DNA from: Glutamicibacter mishrai
GTDB taxonomy: Bacteria; Actinomycetota; Actinomycetes; Actinomycetales; Micrococcaceae
Direction: 5' to 3'
Assembly: GCF_012221945.1 (NCBI RefSeq)
Contig: NZ_CP032549.1
Span: forward strand, 1,054,001-1,118,000
DNA: 64,000 bases
In this document: piece by piece, positions 1 through 7,001 of the stretch
Layout: every line of letters begins with the position of its first letter
Numbering within the stretch: the stretch's first letter is position 1
Made by a program: the position numbers and the translations under genes
The notes under the pieces: generated by a model
The model's database searches: none
The model's input: the letters and a program-made list of their open reading frames with translations, nothing else
What the model was told of the DNA's origin: nothing

Positions 1-2
1 AC

Positions 3-281
3 GCTGTCGCTGACTGGCCGTTGCTCAACGCGCTGACTGCGGCAAGTTCGGGTGCTTCATGGGTTTCAATCCACCACGGTGGCGGAGTCGGAATGGGCCG
101 CTCTATCCATGCGGGTCAGGTATCTCTGGCGGACGGCAGCGAGCTGGCCGCGGCCAAGCTTGAAGCCCTGCTGACTAACGATCCCGGCATGGGAGTTATC
201 CGGCACGTAGATGCCGGCTACGAACGCGCTGAGGAAGTCGCCGCGGAGCGATCCGTGCGCATTCCGATGAAAGGCAAGTAG
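3..281 (+). CDS. hutU: urocanate hydratase, C-terminal fragment
   Basis: The gene runs in from the left edge, so only about the last 92 residues are visible. Urocanase converts urocanate to imidazolonepropionate with a tightly bound NAD+, the second step of histidine degradation in the cytoplasm. The fragment has the family's conserved C-terminal HHGGGVGMG segment followed by the SxHAGQV stretch, and ends in a short basic tail. hutH, the preceding step of the pathway, lies about 2.6 kb downstream on the same strand, and hutG is about 26 kb away, so the pathway is not one compact operon here. Identity is firm; the start is outside the window. Confidence 0.93.
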   Translation, partial: AVADWPLLNALTAASSGASWVSIHHGGGVGMGRSIHAGQVSLADGSELAAAKLEALLTNDPGMGVIRHVDAGYERAEEVAAERSVRIPMKGK

Positions 282-292
282 CCATCTCTTGT

Positions 293-338
293 GGTTCGCG
301 TGTAATTCCTGTTCAACAGCCGGCAATGCACGCGAGCC
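293..338 (+). terminator. possible hairpin after hutU
   Basis: A 10-bp stem (293-302 with 329-338, one G-T pair) and a 26-nt loop lie just behind the hutU stop. It has no T run, so it is a weak terminator candidate or a processing hairpin. Confidence 0.3.
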
Positions 339-442
339 CCCTTGATTTGATGCACGAACGGGCGAAAATGGTCACTGACTTGGGTGTCGTAAACGCAATC
401 TTAACGTGACATGGCGACTACCTCGGAGCTTATGATTAAGCC

Positions 443-471
443 TTGTAGGTCATTTTCTGCCTGCATAGCGT
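443..471 (+). promoter_or_regulatory. candidate promoter for the low-complexity protein
   Basis: A TTGTAG hexamer (443-448) is separated by 17 bp from TAGCGT (466-471), 38 bp ahead of the start codon at 509. The spacing fits a housekeeping sigma factor, though both hexamers are imperfect. Confidence 0.4.
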
Positions 472-508
472 GGGTCAAGTCAGGAACGACCGACCCACGG
501 AGGACATC

Positions 509-745
509 ATGTCTGAGCAGGATTCAAACGAGCAGTTCGGAAATTTCGAGAACAGCCAGTCGGAAGAAAACAGCGGCTACGGCTCGTCAAATGACCAGCA
601 GAACAATGAAGGCCAGTCTTACGGCGGTGGCAACGAAGAACAGTCGTACGGTGGCGGCAACGAGCAGTCCAGCCAAGACTCCTTCGGCGGCGGCGACAAC
701 GAAGAGCAGGGCTTCGGCGGTCAGGGACAGAGCGAAGGCTTCTAG
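509..745 (+). CDS. acidic Gly/Ser/Gln/Asn-rich low-complexity protein
   Basis: This 78-residue protein has no family I recognise. It is built from only nine residue types: Met, Ser, Glu, Gln, Asp, Asn, Phe, Gly and Tyr. There are 16 acidic and no basic residues, and no Ala, Leu, Ile, Val, Pro, Thr, Cys, Trp, His, Lys or Arg. Eight aromatics recur mostly every 9-14 residues, several inside S-(Y/F)-G-G-G units; one unit is directly repeated at residues 37-41 and 46-50. Such a composition predicts intrinsic disorder. The ATG is chosen because GGAGGA lies 3-8 nt ahead of it. A strong hairpin follows the stop. It is probably monocistronic and convergent with dps. The function is unknown; the clean gene signals argue that it is real. 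Confidence 0.75.
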   Translation: MSEQDSNEQFGNFENSQSEENSGYGSSNDQQNNEGQSYGGGNEEQSYGGGNEQSSQDSFGGGDNEEQGFGGQGQSEGF

Positions 746-827
746 TCTTCAACGCTATGACTGATCAATGCTCGTAGCATCGGTCCAAAATTCAGCAGCT
801 CCATCTGCTGCAGAATGAAGTCCATAC

Positions 828-875
828 AGAGAAATCGCTGTTCCCCTTCTCAGGAAGGGGAACAGCGATTTCTCT
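828..875. terminator. bidirectional intrinsic terminator
   Basis: A perfect 22-bp stem (828-849 with 854-875) with a TCAG loop lies between the convergent low-complexity gene and dps. It should terminate both. Confidence 0.85.
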
Positions 876-919
876 GCTTTCCGAGTTAGTCATGCAGGAT
901 CAGCGCAATCAATGCCCAT

Positions 920-1429
920 TTATGGTCGTCGCGTTTCAGCACTGATGAACCAAGCCTGTTGCTCCAAGTCGGCAATGTACTGGTGCAAGATATCAGCAGT
1001 TGTGGGATCTTCTTCGTCGACAGGATCGTGCACGTCGCGGATAACACCGACAGTGCTCTGAATCGCCTTGACTACCAGGTCAACGGCATCCGTCGTCAAA
1101 ATCTCGGTAGTGACCGGCTGTTCCAGTTTTGTAAACTCGCTGATCGTCGAAGCTAGTCCGTCAGGTGTGGCGTGCAACGCCCGCATGCGCTCGGCAATTT
1201 CATCCGATCCCTTACGAGCAATGCCAACGATTTCGTCCAGGTTCTGATGCAGGTCCCGGAAATTTGGGCCAACAACGTTCCAATGGATCTGTTTGCCGAC
1301 AAGCTGCAGATCCAGCAGCTGGACGAGCACTGATTGCAGAGAGTCCCTAAGAGTCTGCGATGCGATGAACCCGCGCTCTGCATTTTCTTTCGTCGTTTTC
1401 TTCGCGGTGGTCTTTTTGATGTCCGTCAT
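920..1429 (-). CDS. dps: Dps-family ferroxidase / starvation DNA-protection protein
   Basis: A 169-residue member of the Dps/ferritin-like family, which forms dodecamers that oxidise Fe(II) with peroxide and store it, protecting DNA in stress. The inter-subunit ferroxidase residues are present with the spacing of E. coli Dps: His49 in the QIHW motif, His61, Asp65, Asp76 and Glu80. The N-terminus (about residues 5-18) is rich in Lys and Thr and could bind DNA. ATG at 1429 is preceded by AGGGAG; an upstream in-frame ATG at 1528 lacks a ribosome binding site and would add an atypical 33-residue tail. The gene stands alone, with a shared terminator at its 3' end. Confidence 0.92.
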   Translation of the reverse strand: MTDIKKTTAKKTTKENAERGFIASQTLRDSLQSVLVQLLDLQLVGKQIHWNVVGPNFRDLHQNLDEIVGIARKGSDEIAERMRALHATPDGLASTISEFTKLEQPVTTEILTTDAVDLVVKAIQSTVGVIRDVHDPVDEEDPTTADILHQYIADLEQQAWFISAETRRP

Positions 1430-1584
1430 GACATCTCCCTTGCATTGAAGTTGACGTGGCTGGCATCTGTTGATTTCCGATGCCACTTCTACGCACGCTA
1501 CGTCCGTGCTCGTCCCATGGCGAATCAACTTCTTCTACTGGCAGGGAATGTGCAGGCCACGTACATTCGATGCAAAGGTTACGC

Positions 1585-1618
1585 AACGTTGGCGAGTACA
1601 TCTGTACTCGCCAGCGTT
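1585..1618 (-). terminator. intrinsic terminator of the small membrane gene
   Basis: A 16-bp stem (1585-1600 with 1603-1618, one G-T pair) begins two bases after the stop codon at 1620-1622. Adenines on its minus-strand 5' side supply Ts in the other direction, so it may work both ways. Confidence 0.7.
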
Positions 1619-1619
1619 T

Positions 1620-1847
1620 TTATGCACCTGCGTCGGTGCCACCATGTGGGTGGTCCAACGAAGACGGGCCGACTATCAATCTGAATACTCCCCAGCACAT
1701 GGCCAGGCCGCCCCAAATGATACCGAGCCACATTGGAGTCACACCTTGTACATCATTGCCAGGCGTGACAAGAATGAACAGGAGAAACAAGGCGACGATG
1801 AGTCCGCCGCCAACAACGAGACCTAGTCCGAGAGATTTCTTTGGCAT
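1620..1847 (-). CDS. small two-helix membrane protein, unknown function
   Basis: A 75-residue protein with two predicted membrane helices (about residues 7-28 and 38-60), a short basic N-terminus and a polar tail containing His and Asp. The ATG at 1847 has GGAG 6 nt ahead. A hairpin terminator follows the stop directly, which supports a real single-gene transcript. I do not recognise a family. It lies beside dps on the same strand, but nothing shows that they act together. Confidence 0.6.
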   Translation of the reverse strand: MPKKSLGLGLVVGGGLIVALFLLFILVTPGNDVQGVTPMWLGIIWGGLAMCWGVFRLIVGPSSLDHPHGGTDAGA

Positions 1848-2173
1848 CTTTCACTCCAGCGATTCTTCAACCATGAATGAACCGGCAAGACTAGCGAGTC
1901 GCATTTTCGTCTATCGCTTGCTTGCGAGTCCTCTGACGTTTGGGCCCACATTGCCTCCTCAGTGTGCGCGCTGGCGCACGGTATATCCGTTAGCAACAGG
2001 GTAGGCCTGTTTCGGGCGCAACTCCAGAGCAACCTGACTAGACAATATGCGCCTGGAAGCGGCTATCTCGGCCAGTATTTTCAGCCCGCCGTGCATTTGG
2101 CTTCGCTCCGCAGGAGAATGGTAGGTAGGCTCACACGAGCCTGAGGATAATTTGCCGACACGACAGGATGAAC
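1848..2173. other. intergenic region between divergent genes
   Basis: These 326 bp separate the divergent small membrane gene and lipoprotein gene. Only a short 6-bp GC hairpin (1964-1979) was seen; no convincing gene or operator. Confidence 0.5.
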
Positions 2174-2743
2174 ATGTATTCTCGCCTCGCCAAAAGCTGT
2201 GGGCTAGCGCTCTCGACCGGCCTGATGGTCCTCGCTCTTGCAGGGTGTGTGAGCATCGAGTCCTCCAACGATGAGCAGAGCTCTTCTTCCGCGCCTGCCC
2301 AAAGCGCTACCCCTATCGAAGGCACTGTCACCCCTAGCGCCAAGAACCCTGACGGCGAAGCCACCGGTACTGCGACCGTCCCGAAGGAAACCGCCGCAAA
2401 TTCCTACGATCAGACCTTCCGGACCATTGAATCCAAAGCCACTGAGAAAAAGTGCTCCGGCAAAATGACCATCAGCGGCGATGGAGAGATTCTCAAACTC
2501 ATCGGCAATTGCCAGCAGGTGGAGATTGCCGGAACCGGAAACATGATCATCGGCGGGCGCATCAAAGATCTTTCGATCTCCGGTGCCGGGAATATCGTGG
2601 CCGTTAACAACATCGAGAACGTCAGCGTCAGCGGAGTGGGCAACTCAGTGGCTTGGCGCAACGATAACGCCTCGACAGAAGACGCCGGACAGTCGAACCG
2701 CCTCGGTTCCGATGCTTTGGACGGCGTGGAGTTGGGCTACTAA
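2174..2743 (+). CDS. lipoprotein with DUF3060-type repeats
   Basis: A 189-residue exported lipoprotein: a basic N-terminus, a hydrophobic helix and an LAGC lipobox with the acylated Cys near residue 25. A Ser/Thr/Pro-rich linker of about 50 residues follows, then a C-terminal domain of short Gly-Asn-containing turns (GDGE, GTGN, GAGN, GVGN patterns) typical of the DUF3060 family, which probably forms a small beta-helix on the cell surface. The ATG at 2174 has CAGGA 5 nt ahead; an ATG at 2168 would sit too close to that site. The function is unknown. A palindrome follows the stop and could end the transcript or control hutH. Confidence 0.75.
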   Translation: MYSRLAKSCGLALSTGLMVLALAGCVSIESSNDEQSSSSAPAQSATPIEGTVTPSAKNPDGEATGTATVPKETAANSYDQTFRTIESKATEKKCSGKMTISGDGEILKLIGNCQQVEIAGTGNMIIGGRIKDLSISGAGNIVAVNNIENVSVSGVGNSVAWRNDNASTEDAGQSNRLGSDALDGVELGY

Positions 2744-2756
2744 TTATATGATCTGC

Positions 2757-2778
2757 AGTGTCCGGTATTTCGGACACT
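2757..2778 (+). promoter_or_regulatory. 22-bp palindrome upstream of hutH; candidate hut operator
   Basis: Perfect 8-bp arms (2757-2764 and 2771-2778) flank a GTATTT centre, 90 bp before hutH and 13 bp after the lipoprotein stop. The core TGTCCGGTATTTCGGACA differs at two positions from the core at 27114-27131 upstream of hutG. It could instead be the lipoprotein terminator. Confidence 0.5.
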
Positions 2779-2868
2779 ACACTTTGCTATCTGCCGTCAG
2801 ACCATCCCCGCTGCCGAACAATAGAAGTTAGATACTTCTTAGTTCCGTAGTGATTGGATTTGATTGCC

Positions 2869-4410
2869 ATGGCTTCTGCCCCTCAAGTAACCCTCGGCCT
2901 TAGCGGCGCCAGCGCGGACGACGTTATCGCTGTTGCCCGCCATGAAGCCCAGATCAGCATTTCAACGCAAGTACTTGAGGAGCTCGCTTCAGTCCGTGCC
3001 CACATTGACGCCCTGGCCTCGGCGGATACTCCGGTTTATGGAATTTCGACTGGCTTTGGTGCCCTGGCCACCCGCCATATCGCTCCTGAAGACCGCGCCA
3101 AGCTCCAGCGTTCACTCATCCGATCGCACGCTGCCGGAATGGGCGAACCAGTGGAACGAGAAGTCGTTCGCGCACTGATGTTCTTGCGGGCCAAGACCCT
3201 GGCATCAGGCCGCACCGGCGTACGCCCCGTAGTGTTGGAAACCATGGTTGCGCTGTTGAACGCAGGCATCACCCCGGTCGTTCGTGAATACGGGTCGCTG
3301 GGATGTTCCGGTGATCTCGCCCCGCTCTCGCACTGCGCGCTGGTGCTGATGGGCGAAGGCGAAGCCACCGACCGCCGGGGTGTCCAGCGCCCAGTACCCG
3401 AACTTCTCGCAGAAGCCGGCATCACCCCGGTGGAATTGGCGGAAAAGGAAGGACTGGCACTGGTCAACGGCACCGACGGAATGCTCGGGCAGTTGCTGAT
3501 GGCATTGGTCGATCTGGAAGAGCTCGCCGATATTGCTGACGCCACCGCAGCCATGAGCGTCGAAGCCCAGATGGGCACCGCCCAGGTATTCCGGCCAGAA
3601 CTCCACGAGCCTTTGCGCCCACACCCAGGCCAAGGCTGCAGCGCAGCAAATATGTATGCATTCCTGGCTGAATCCCCCATTGTGAATTCCCACCGCGAGG
3701 GTGATGGACGAGTACAGGATGCCTACTCACTGCGCTGCTCGCCACAGGTCACAGGCGCCGTGCGCGACACCATCGCCCACGCTCGCCTGGTCGCTACCCG
3801 CGAGCTGGCCGCGGCCATCGATAATCCTGTCGTTCTGCCCAGTGGCGAAGTCACCTCGAACGGAAACTTCCACGGCGCCCCCGTGGCCTATGTTTTGGAC
3901 TTCTTGGCCATTGCCGTCGCCGATTTGGGCTCCATCGCCGAACGACGCACGGACCGGATGCTTGATCCTGCACGCTCGCGCGACCTTCCGGCTTTCCTCG
4001 CTGATGATCCCGGAGTGGATTCGGGCATGATGATTGCCCAGTACACCCAGGCCGGGCTGGTTGCGGAGAACAAGCGCCTCGCCGTGCCAGCCAGTGTCGA
4101 TTCCATTCCGTCTTCGGCGATGCAGGAAGACCACGTCTCCCTTGGCTGGCACGCGGCACGCAAGTTGCGAACTTCGGTGGCCAACCTGCGCCGCATCCTC
4201 GCGATTGAAATGCTGATCGCCTCTCGCGCGCTTGATCTCCGTGCTCCGCTTCAGCCTGGTGCAGCCACCGGTGCCGTCCTCGGATTGCTGCGCACCAAGG
4301 TGGCAGGTCCTGGCGAAGACCGTTTCTTGTCCGCTGAATTGGAAGCCGCGTACGAATTGCTGGCTAGCGGCCAAGTCCATCGAGTGCTTGAAGAGCACCT
4401 CCCTGCATAG
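2869..4410 (+). CDS. hutH: histidine ammonia-lyase
   Basis: A 513-residue cytoplasmic enzyme that removes ammonia from L-histidine to give urocanate, the entry step of histidine catabolism and the substrate for hutU at the left edge. Length is normal for the family. The N-terminal YGISTGFG segment carries the catalytic Tyr57. The prosthetic MIO group would form from residues 146-148, read here as Cys-Ser-Gly in a GSLGCSGDLAPL context instead of the textbook Ala-Ser-Gly. The C-terminal SSAMQEDHVS segment is also typical. The ATG at 2869 is chosen; a TTG at 2854 would add five residues with no better ribosome binding site. A palindrome at 2757-2778 may control it. Confidence 0.96.
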   Translation: MASAPQVTLGLSGASADDVIAVARHEAQISISTQVLEELASVRAHIDALASADTPVYGISTGFGALATRHIAPEDRAKLQRSLIRSHAAGMGEPVEREVVRALMFLRAKTLASGRTGVRPVVLETMVALLNAGITPVVREYGSLGCSGDLAPLSHCALVLMGEGEATDRRGVQRPVPELLAEAGITPVELAEKEGLALVNGTDGMLGQLLMALVDLEELADIADATAAMSVEAQMGTAQVFRPELHEPLRPHPGQGCSAANMYAFLAESPIVNSHREGDGRVQDAYSLRCSPQVTGAVRDTIAHARLVATRELAAAIDNPVVLPSGEVTSNGNFHGAPVAYVLDFLAIAVADLGSIAERRTDRMLDPARSRDLPAFLADDPGVDSGMMIAQYTQAGLVAENKRLAVPASVDSIPSSAMQEDHVSLGWHAARKLRTSVANLRRILAIEMLIASRALDLRAPLQPGAATGAVLGLLRTKVAGPGEDRFLSAELEAAYELLASGQVHRVLEEHLPA

Positions 4411-4445
4411 CAATGGGCTGCGGTAGTAGTTTCCGTCGAGGAGAA

Positions 4446-4487
4446 GTTTCCCGGATGCAAGGAGCGTAAACTTGTTTACCGGGAAAC
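4446..4487 (+). repeat. overlapping inverted repeats between hutH and panD
   Basis: An outer 9-bp pair (4446-4454 and 4479-4487, GTTTCCCGG and its complement) encloses an inner palindrome GTAAACTTGTTTAC (4466-4479). The two pairings share bases at 4479, so they compete. This could be an operator, an attenuator or the hutH terminator. Confidence 0.5.
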
Positions 4488-4515
4488 TCCCTACCTCTTG
4501 TGAAAGACACTTCTT

Positions 4516-4938
4516 ATGCAACGCACCATGTTCAAGTCCAAGATCCATCGGGCAACCGTTACCCAAGCCGATCTGCACTACGTCGGCTCAGTGACCGTCG
4601 ACTCCGATTTGCTGGCCGCATCGGACATCTTGCCTGGAGAACTGGTGAGCATCGTGGACATCACCAATGGTGCACGTTTGGAGACGTACACCATCGCAGG
4701 CGAGCCTGGCAGCGGTGTCATTGGCATCAACGGCGCAGCAGCACACCTGGTTCATCCTGGCGATCTGGTGATCTTGATCAGCTATGCGCAGATGGAAGAT
4801 GCCGAGGCTCGCAGCTACGTCCCTAGCGTGGTTCATGTGGATGCCGACAACCGCATCATCCACCTCGGAGATGATCCTGCCGAGGCTGTCGCCGCGGATG
4901 TGCAGACTCCCCCGTTCGCACAGCTACGCGGCCACTAA
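4516..4938 (+). CDS. panD: aspartate 1-decarboxylase precursor
   Basis: A 140-residue pyruvoyl-dependent enzyme that decarboxylates L-aspartate to beta-alanine for pantothenate and coenzyme A synthesis. The self-cleavage site Gly24-Ser25 sits in the expected YVGSVTVD context, so processing gives a short beta chain and a longer alpha chain with an N-terminal pyruvoyl group. The substrate-binding Lys9 and His11 of the KSKIHRA segment and the NGAAAHL segment are conserved. No other pantothenate gene is nearby. A strong terminator follows, so transcription ends here; whether it begins at hutH or inside the repeat-containing gap is unclear. Confidence 0.95.
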   Translation: MQRTMFKSKIHRATVTQADLHYVGSVTVDSDLLAASDILPGELVSIVDITNGARLETYTIAGEPGSGVIGINGAAAHLVHPGDLVILISYAQMEDAEARSYVPSVVHVDADNRIIHLGDDPAEAVAADVQTPPFAQLRGH

Positions 4939-4966
4939 CCAGCAACGCGGAACAGCTTGATCGCTC

Positions 4967-5007
4967 AACGGCTTCATGGCAATGGATTTCATTGCCATGA
5001 AGCCGTT
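4967..5007. terminator. panD terminator
   Basis: An 18-bp stem (4967-4984 with 4990-5007) and a GATTT loop, continuing into a T run on the plus strand. Also likely serves the convergent gene at 5033-5431. Confidence 0.88.
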
Positions 5008-5032
5008 TTGCATCAATGGGAGAGTCGAGATT

Positions 5033-5431
5033 CTATAGCTGGCAGTCCGCTTCGGGGCATCCTTGCCAGGTCTTGGAGAAGTAGCCGACTATCTGCAAGG
5101 TATGCCGAAGCGGGTAGAACTCGTCGATGCCACCGTGTATAGCTTTGGCGGATTCTTCCACCGCCAGTTCGAAGAAGCGGCAGACTTCTGCGTAGTTCCA
5201 AACCGCTGCGGTGAGCTCGATCAGTTCCGGGTGAGTCAGCATGCGAGTAGGCTGCATGCCAATGTCGATCAGAGTATTGAAAACGAAGTCTTCCGTCAGC
5301 TCATGGTCCTCTCCGCAATCGCACCATTTGATGCCTCGGCTGGGCATATCCCAGGCATCCACGGAAGTCTGGGAAGAAATCATCCATTCGGGAAGGCTTC
5401 CCTCGGAACCGGTATCTTGTGCCATCGTCAT
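5033..5431 (-). CDS. hypothetical protein with Cys-rich ends
   Basis: A 132-residue, acidic, soluble protein without a signal peptide or membrane helix. No family is recognised. It has a WCDCGEDH motif near residue 36 and a CPEADC motif near the C-terminus; four Cys plus His could bind a metal, which is speculation. The middle is predicted helical. The ATG at 5431 is preceded by AAAGG. It is convergent with panD across a strong hairpin. Confidence 0.55.
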   Translation of the reverse strand: MTMAQDTGSEGSLPEWMISSQTSVDAWDMPSRGIKWCDCGEDHELTEDFVFNTLIDIGMQPTRMLTHPELIELTAAVWNYAEVCRFFELAVEESAKAIHGGIDEFYPLRHTLQIVGYFSKTWQGCPEADCQL

Positions 5432-5592
5432 GTCCGCCTTTCTCGCCGATCAGATGTCCCCAATGTAGGCTGCGGCTCCGACACTTTGGACGTGCCAACT
5501 CTTTGGTTGTTGCCTGTTGCGCCTAGTGTTGACATAGTTCAAGTGATCAGCAGCAAGCCAATGCCCACCGAGTCCTTTTCAGGAGTTTTCCG

Positions 5593-6072
5593 ATGAATAC
5601 ACGGTCCCACCCGGACTCCAGCGATGGTGCCGCGCACCGTCAGTGGAACGAACTGCTCCAAGAAATGCGCGTCATGCAAACCGGTGTGCAGATCCTCGCA
5701 GCATTCCTGGTAGTGCTCCCTTTCCAAGCCCGATTCAACATGCTGAACCGGCCCGAAGAGATGATCTACATCGTGCTCTTGGTCGCGGCGACGCTCCTGA
5801 TCCTCCTGATGATCACCCCGGTCGCAGTCCACCGATTTTTCTTCGGCCAGCGGCTCAAGGAACAGACCGTCAGCCTGGGGCATGCCGTGCTGAAAATCGT
5901 GGGCATCGGCGTAGGCCTGCTGGTCTCTGGCTGCGTCTGGTTTGTCCTGCAGGTACTATTCGGCTGGCAACTAGGCGCATCCGTTGGCGGCGGGCTAGTC
6001 GTCGTGACCTTGTTCCTGCTGGTGGCACTGCCGCGCATCCTGCGTCCGGAACACGCGAAGGATGCTGACTGA
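5593..6072 (+). CDS. four-helix membrane protein, DUF6328-like
   Basis: A 159-residue integral membrane protein with about four hydrophobic segments (residues 34-52, 59-79, 98-118 and 122-146) after a polar N-terminus. The RMQTGVQILAAFL-type first helix preceded by WNELLQE resembles the uncharacterised DUF6328 family of actinobacteria. The ATG is well placed behind AGGAG. A TTGACA hexamer lies near 5529 without an obvious partner. Its stop is only 6 bp from that of the convergent MpaB-type gene, with no terminator between them, so transcripts may overlap. The function is unknown. Confidence 0.7.
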   Translation: MNTRSHPDSSDGAAHRQWNELLQEMRVMQTGVQILAAFLVVLPFQARFNMLNRPEEMIYIVLLVAATLLILLMITPVAVHRFFFGQRLKEQTVSLGHAVLKIVGIGVGLLVSGCVWFVLQVLFGWQLGASVGGGLVVVTLFLLVALPRILRPEHAKDAD

Positions 6073-6078
6073 CCTGCG

Positions 6079-6891
6079 CTAGCTGTGGTTCATCCGATCC
6101 ACATGCCTGAGCATCAGCTTCATCGGAAGGTGCCTGATCGCTCTGGGCAGCCAGCGGGTGGCGAATCGTGCAACAGCAATTGTCCTGTTGTTGCGCCGGA
6201 GGACCTTCTCGCCCAGTTCAAACCCGAACGCCTCGCGCACCGCTGCCGGCAGCTGGGCAATGGTGACGTCCCGCATCAGCGGCAGGCCGGCTCGAATCCA
6301 CCACGGTGCCTCGGGCGCGGTAAAAAGTTCTTCGGCAAGCTGGCGGGTTTGATCGGTGACTCTCACCTTTGCCAGCGTCTTCTCCAAATAGAGGTCGAAG
6401 TCGTGCAGCGTTGCGGGCCAATAGTCCACCGGCATCTGCAGGGCATCACCCAGCAGCGAATAGTGCTGATATAGCCCTTCATCGAGAGCGAGGTCGTCGC
6501 TCAAGATCTGCTCCGCGATGACACGTGCCGAGTCGAAGAGGGTGGCGGCAACCCAGAGTTGAAGCCGGGGGTCCAGGGCCGAATAGGCCGGAGTCCCAGC
6601 GGTTTCGTTGCGGGTTCCACGAACGTCCTGATGCGCCTTGTTGACGTAATCAATCATCGTGCGCTGCTGTTGGGCAGTGCCGTTGCTCAAGGCGTAGATA
6701 TAGCCGAGCGTATGGATGAGGCGACTGAGCGGGTTGCTGGCGAAGTCGGAGTGCTGGGCGATAGCGGTGCCGATTTGGGGGTGGGCCAGTTGCATCAATA
6801 TCGCTCGTCCGGCCCCGAGCAGCAATCCGGCTTCTGGGGCAACGCGGGAGAAAGTGGTTGTTCCATCAGTTTTTCCTGCGTTCGGGCCCAT
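6079..6891 (-). CDS. oxygenase MpaB family protein (DUF2236)
   Basis: A 270-residue protein of the MpaB/DUF2236 family; characterised relatives include latex-clearing Lcp, and MpaB is a mycophenolic acid pathway oxygenase. The N-terminal half shows the family's APEAGLLLGAGRAILMQLAHPQIG stretch (residues 18-41), followed by an H-SDF segment and a central TLFDSA helix. The C-terminus is basic. No signal peptide is visible, so it is probably cytoplasmic. It stands alone. The substrate is unknown; a haem-dependent oxygenase role is inferred from the family only. Confidence 0.78.
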   Translation of the reverse strand: MGPNAGKTDGTTTFSRVAPEAGLLLGAGRAILMQLAHPQIGTAIAQHSDFASNPLSRLIHTLGYIYALSNGTAQQQRTMIDYVNKAHQDVRGTRNETAGTPAYSALDPRLQLWVAATLFDSARVIAEQILSDDLALDEGLYQHYSLLGDALQMPVDYWPATLHDFDLYLEKTLAKVRVTDQTRQLAEELFTAPEAPWWIRAGLPLMRDVTIAQLPAAVREAFGFELGEKVLRRNNRTIAVARFATRWLPRAIRHLPMKLMLRHVDRMNHS

Positions 6892-6935
6892 GTTCTCGAT
6901 TCTAGATCTTCAGGCTGTGCTGCCGCTTTAAGCAG

Positions 6936-6983
6936 CACGGTGGATGCCGCCACGTCCTTTGCGACGTGAGAGCATCCACCGTG
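6936..6983 (-). terminator. levanase terminator, nested hairpin
   Basis: An outer 12-bp stem (6936-6947 with 6972-6983) contains an inner CACGTC/GACGTG hairpin (6951-6956 with 6963-6968). It begins 18 bp after the levanase stop. Confidence 0.65.
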
Positions 6984-7001
6984 TTTGCTGCAGCTGCTGT
7001 C

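Noticed and set aside
411..764. A 117-codon reading frame overlapping the low-complexity gene in another frame
   Set aside because: It is Ser/Thr/Arg-rich only because it reads the Gly/Gln repeat DNA out of frame, has no ribosome binding site, and the frame at 509 has clear start and stop signals.
3036..3693. Long minus-strand frames opposite hutH
   Set aside because: They are shadows of a high-GC coding sequence with no family match and no ribosome binding site; similar shadows occur opposite nearly every large gene here.
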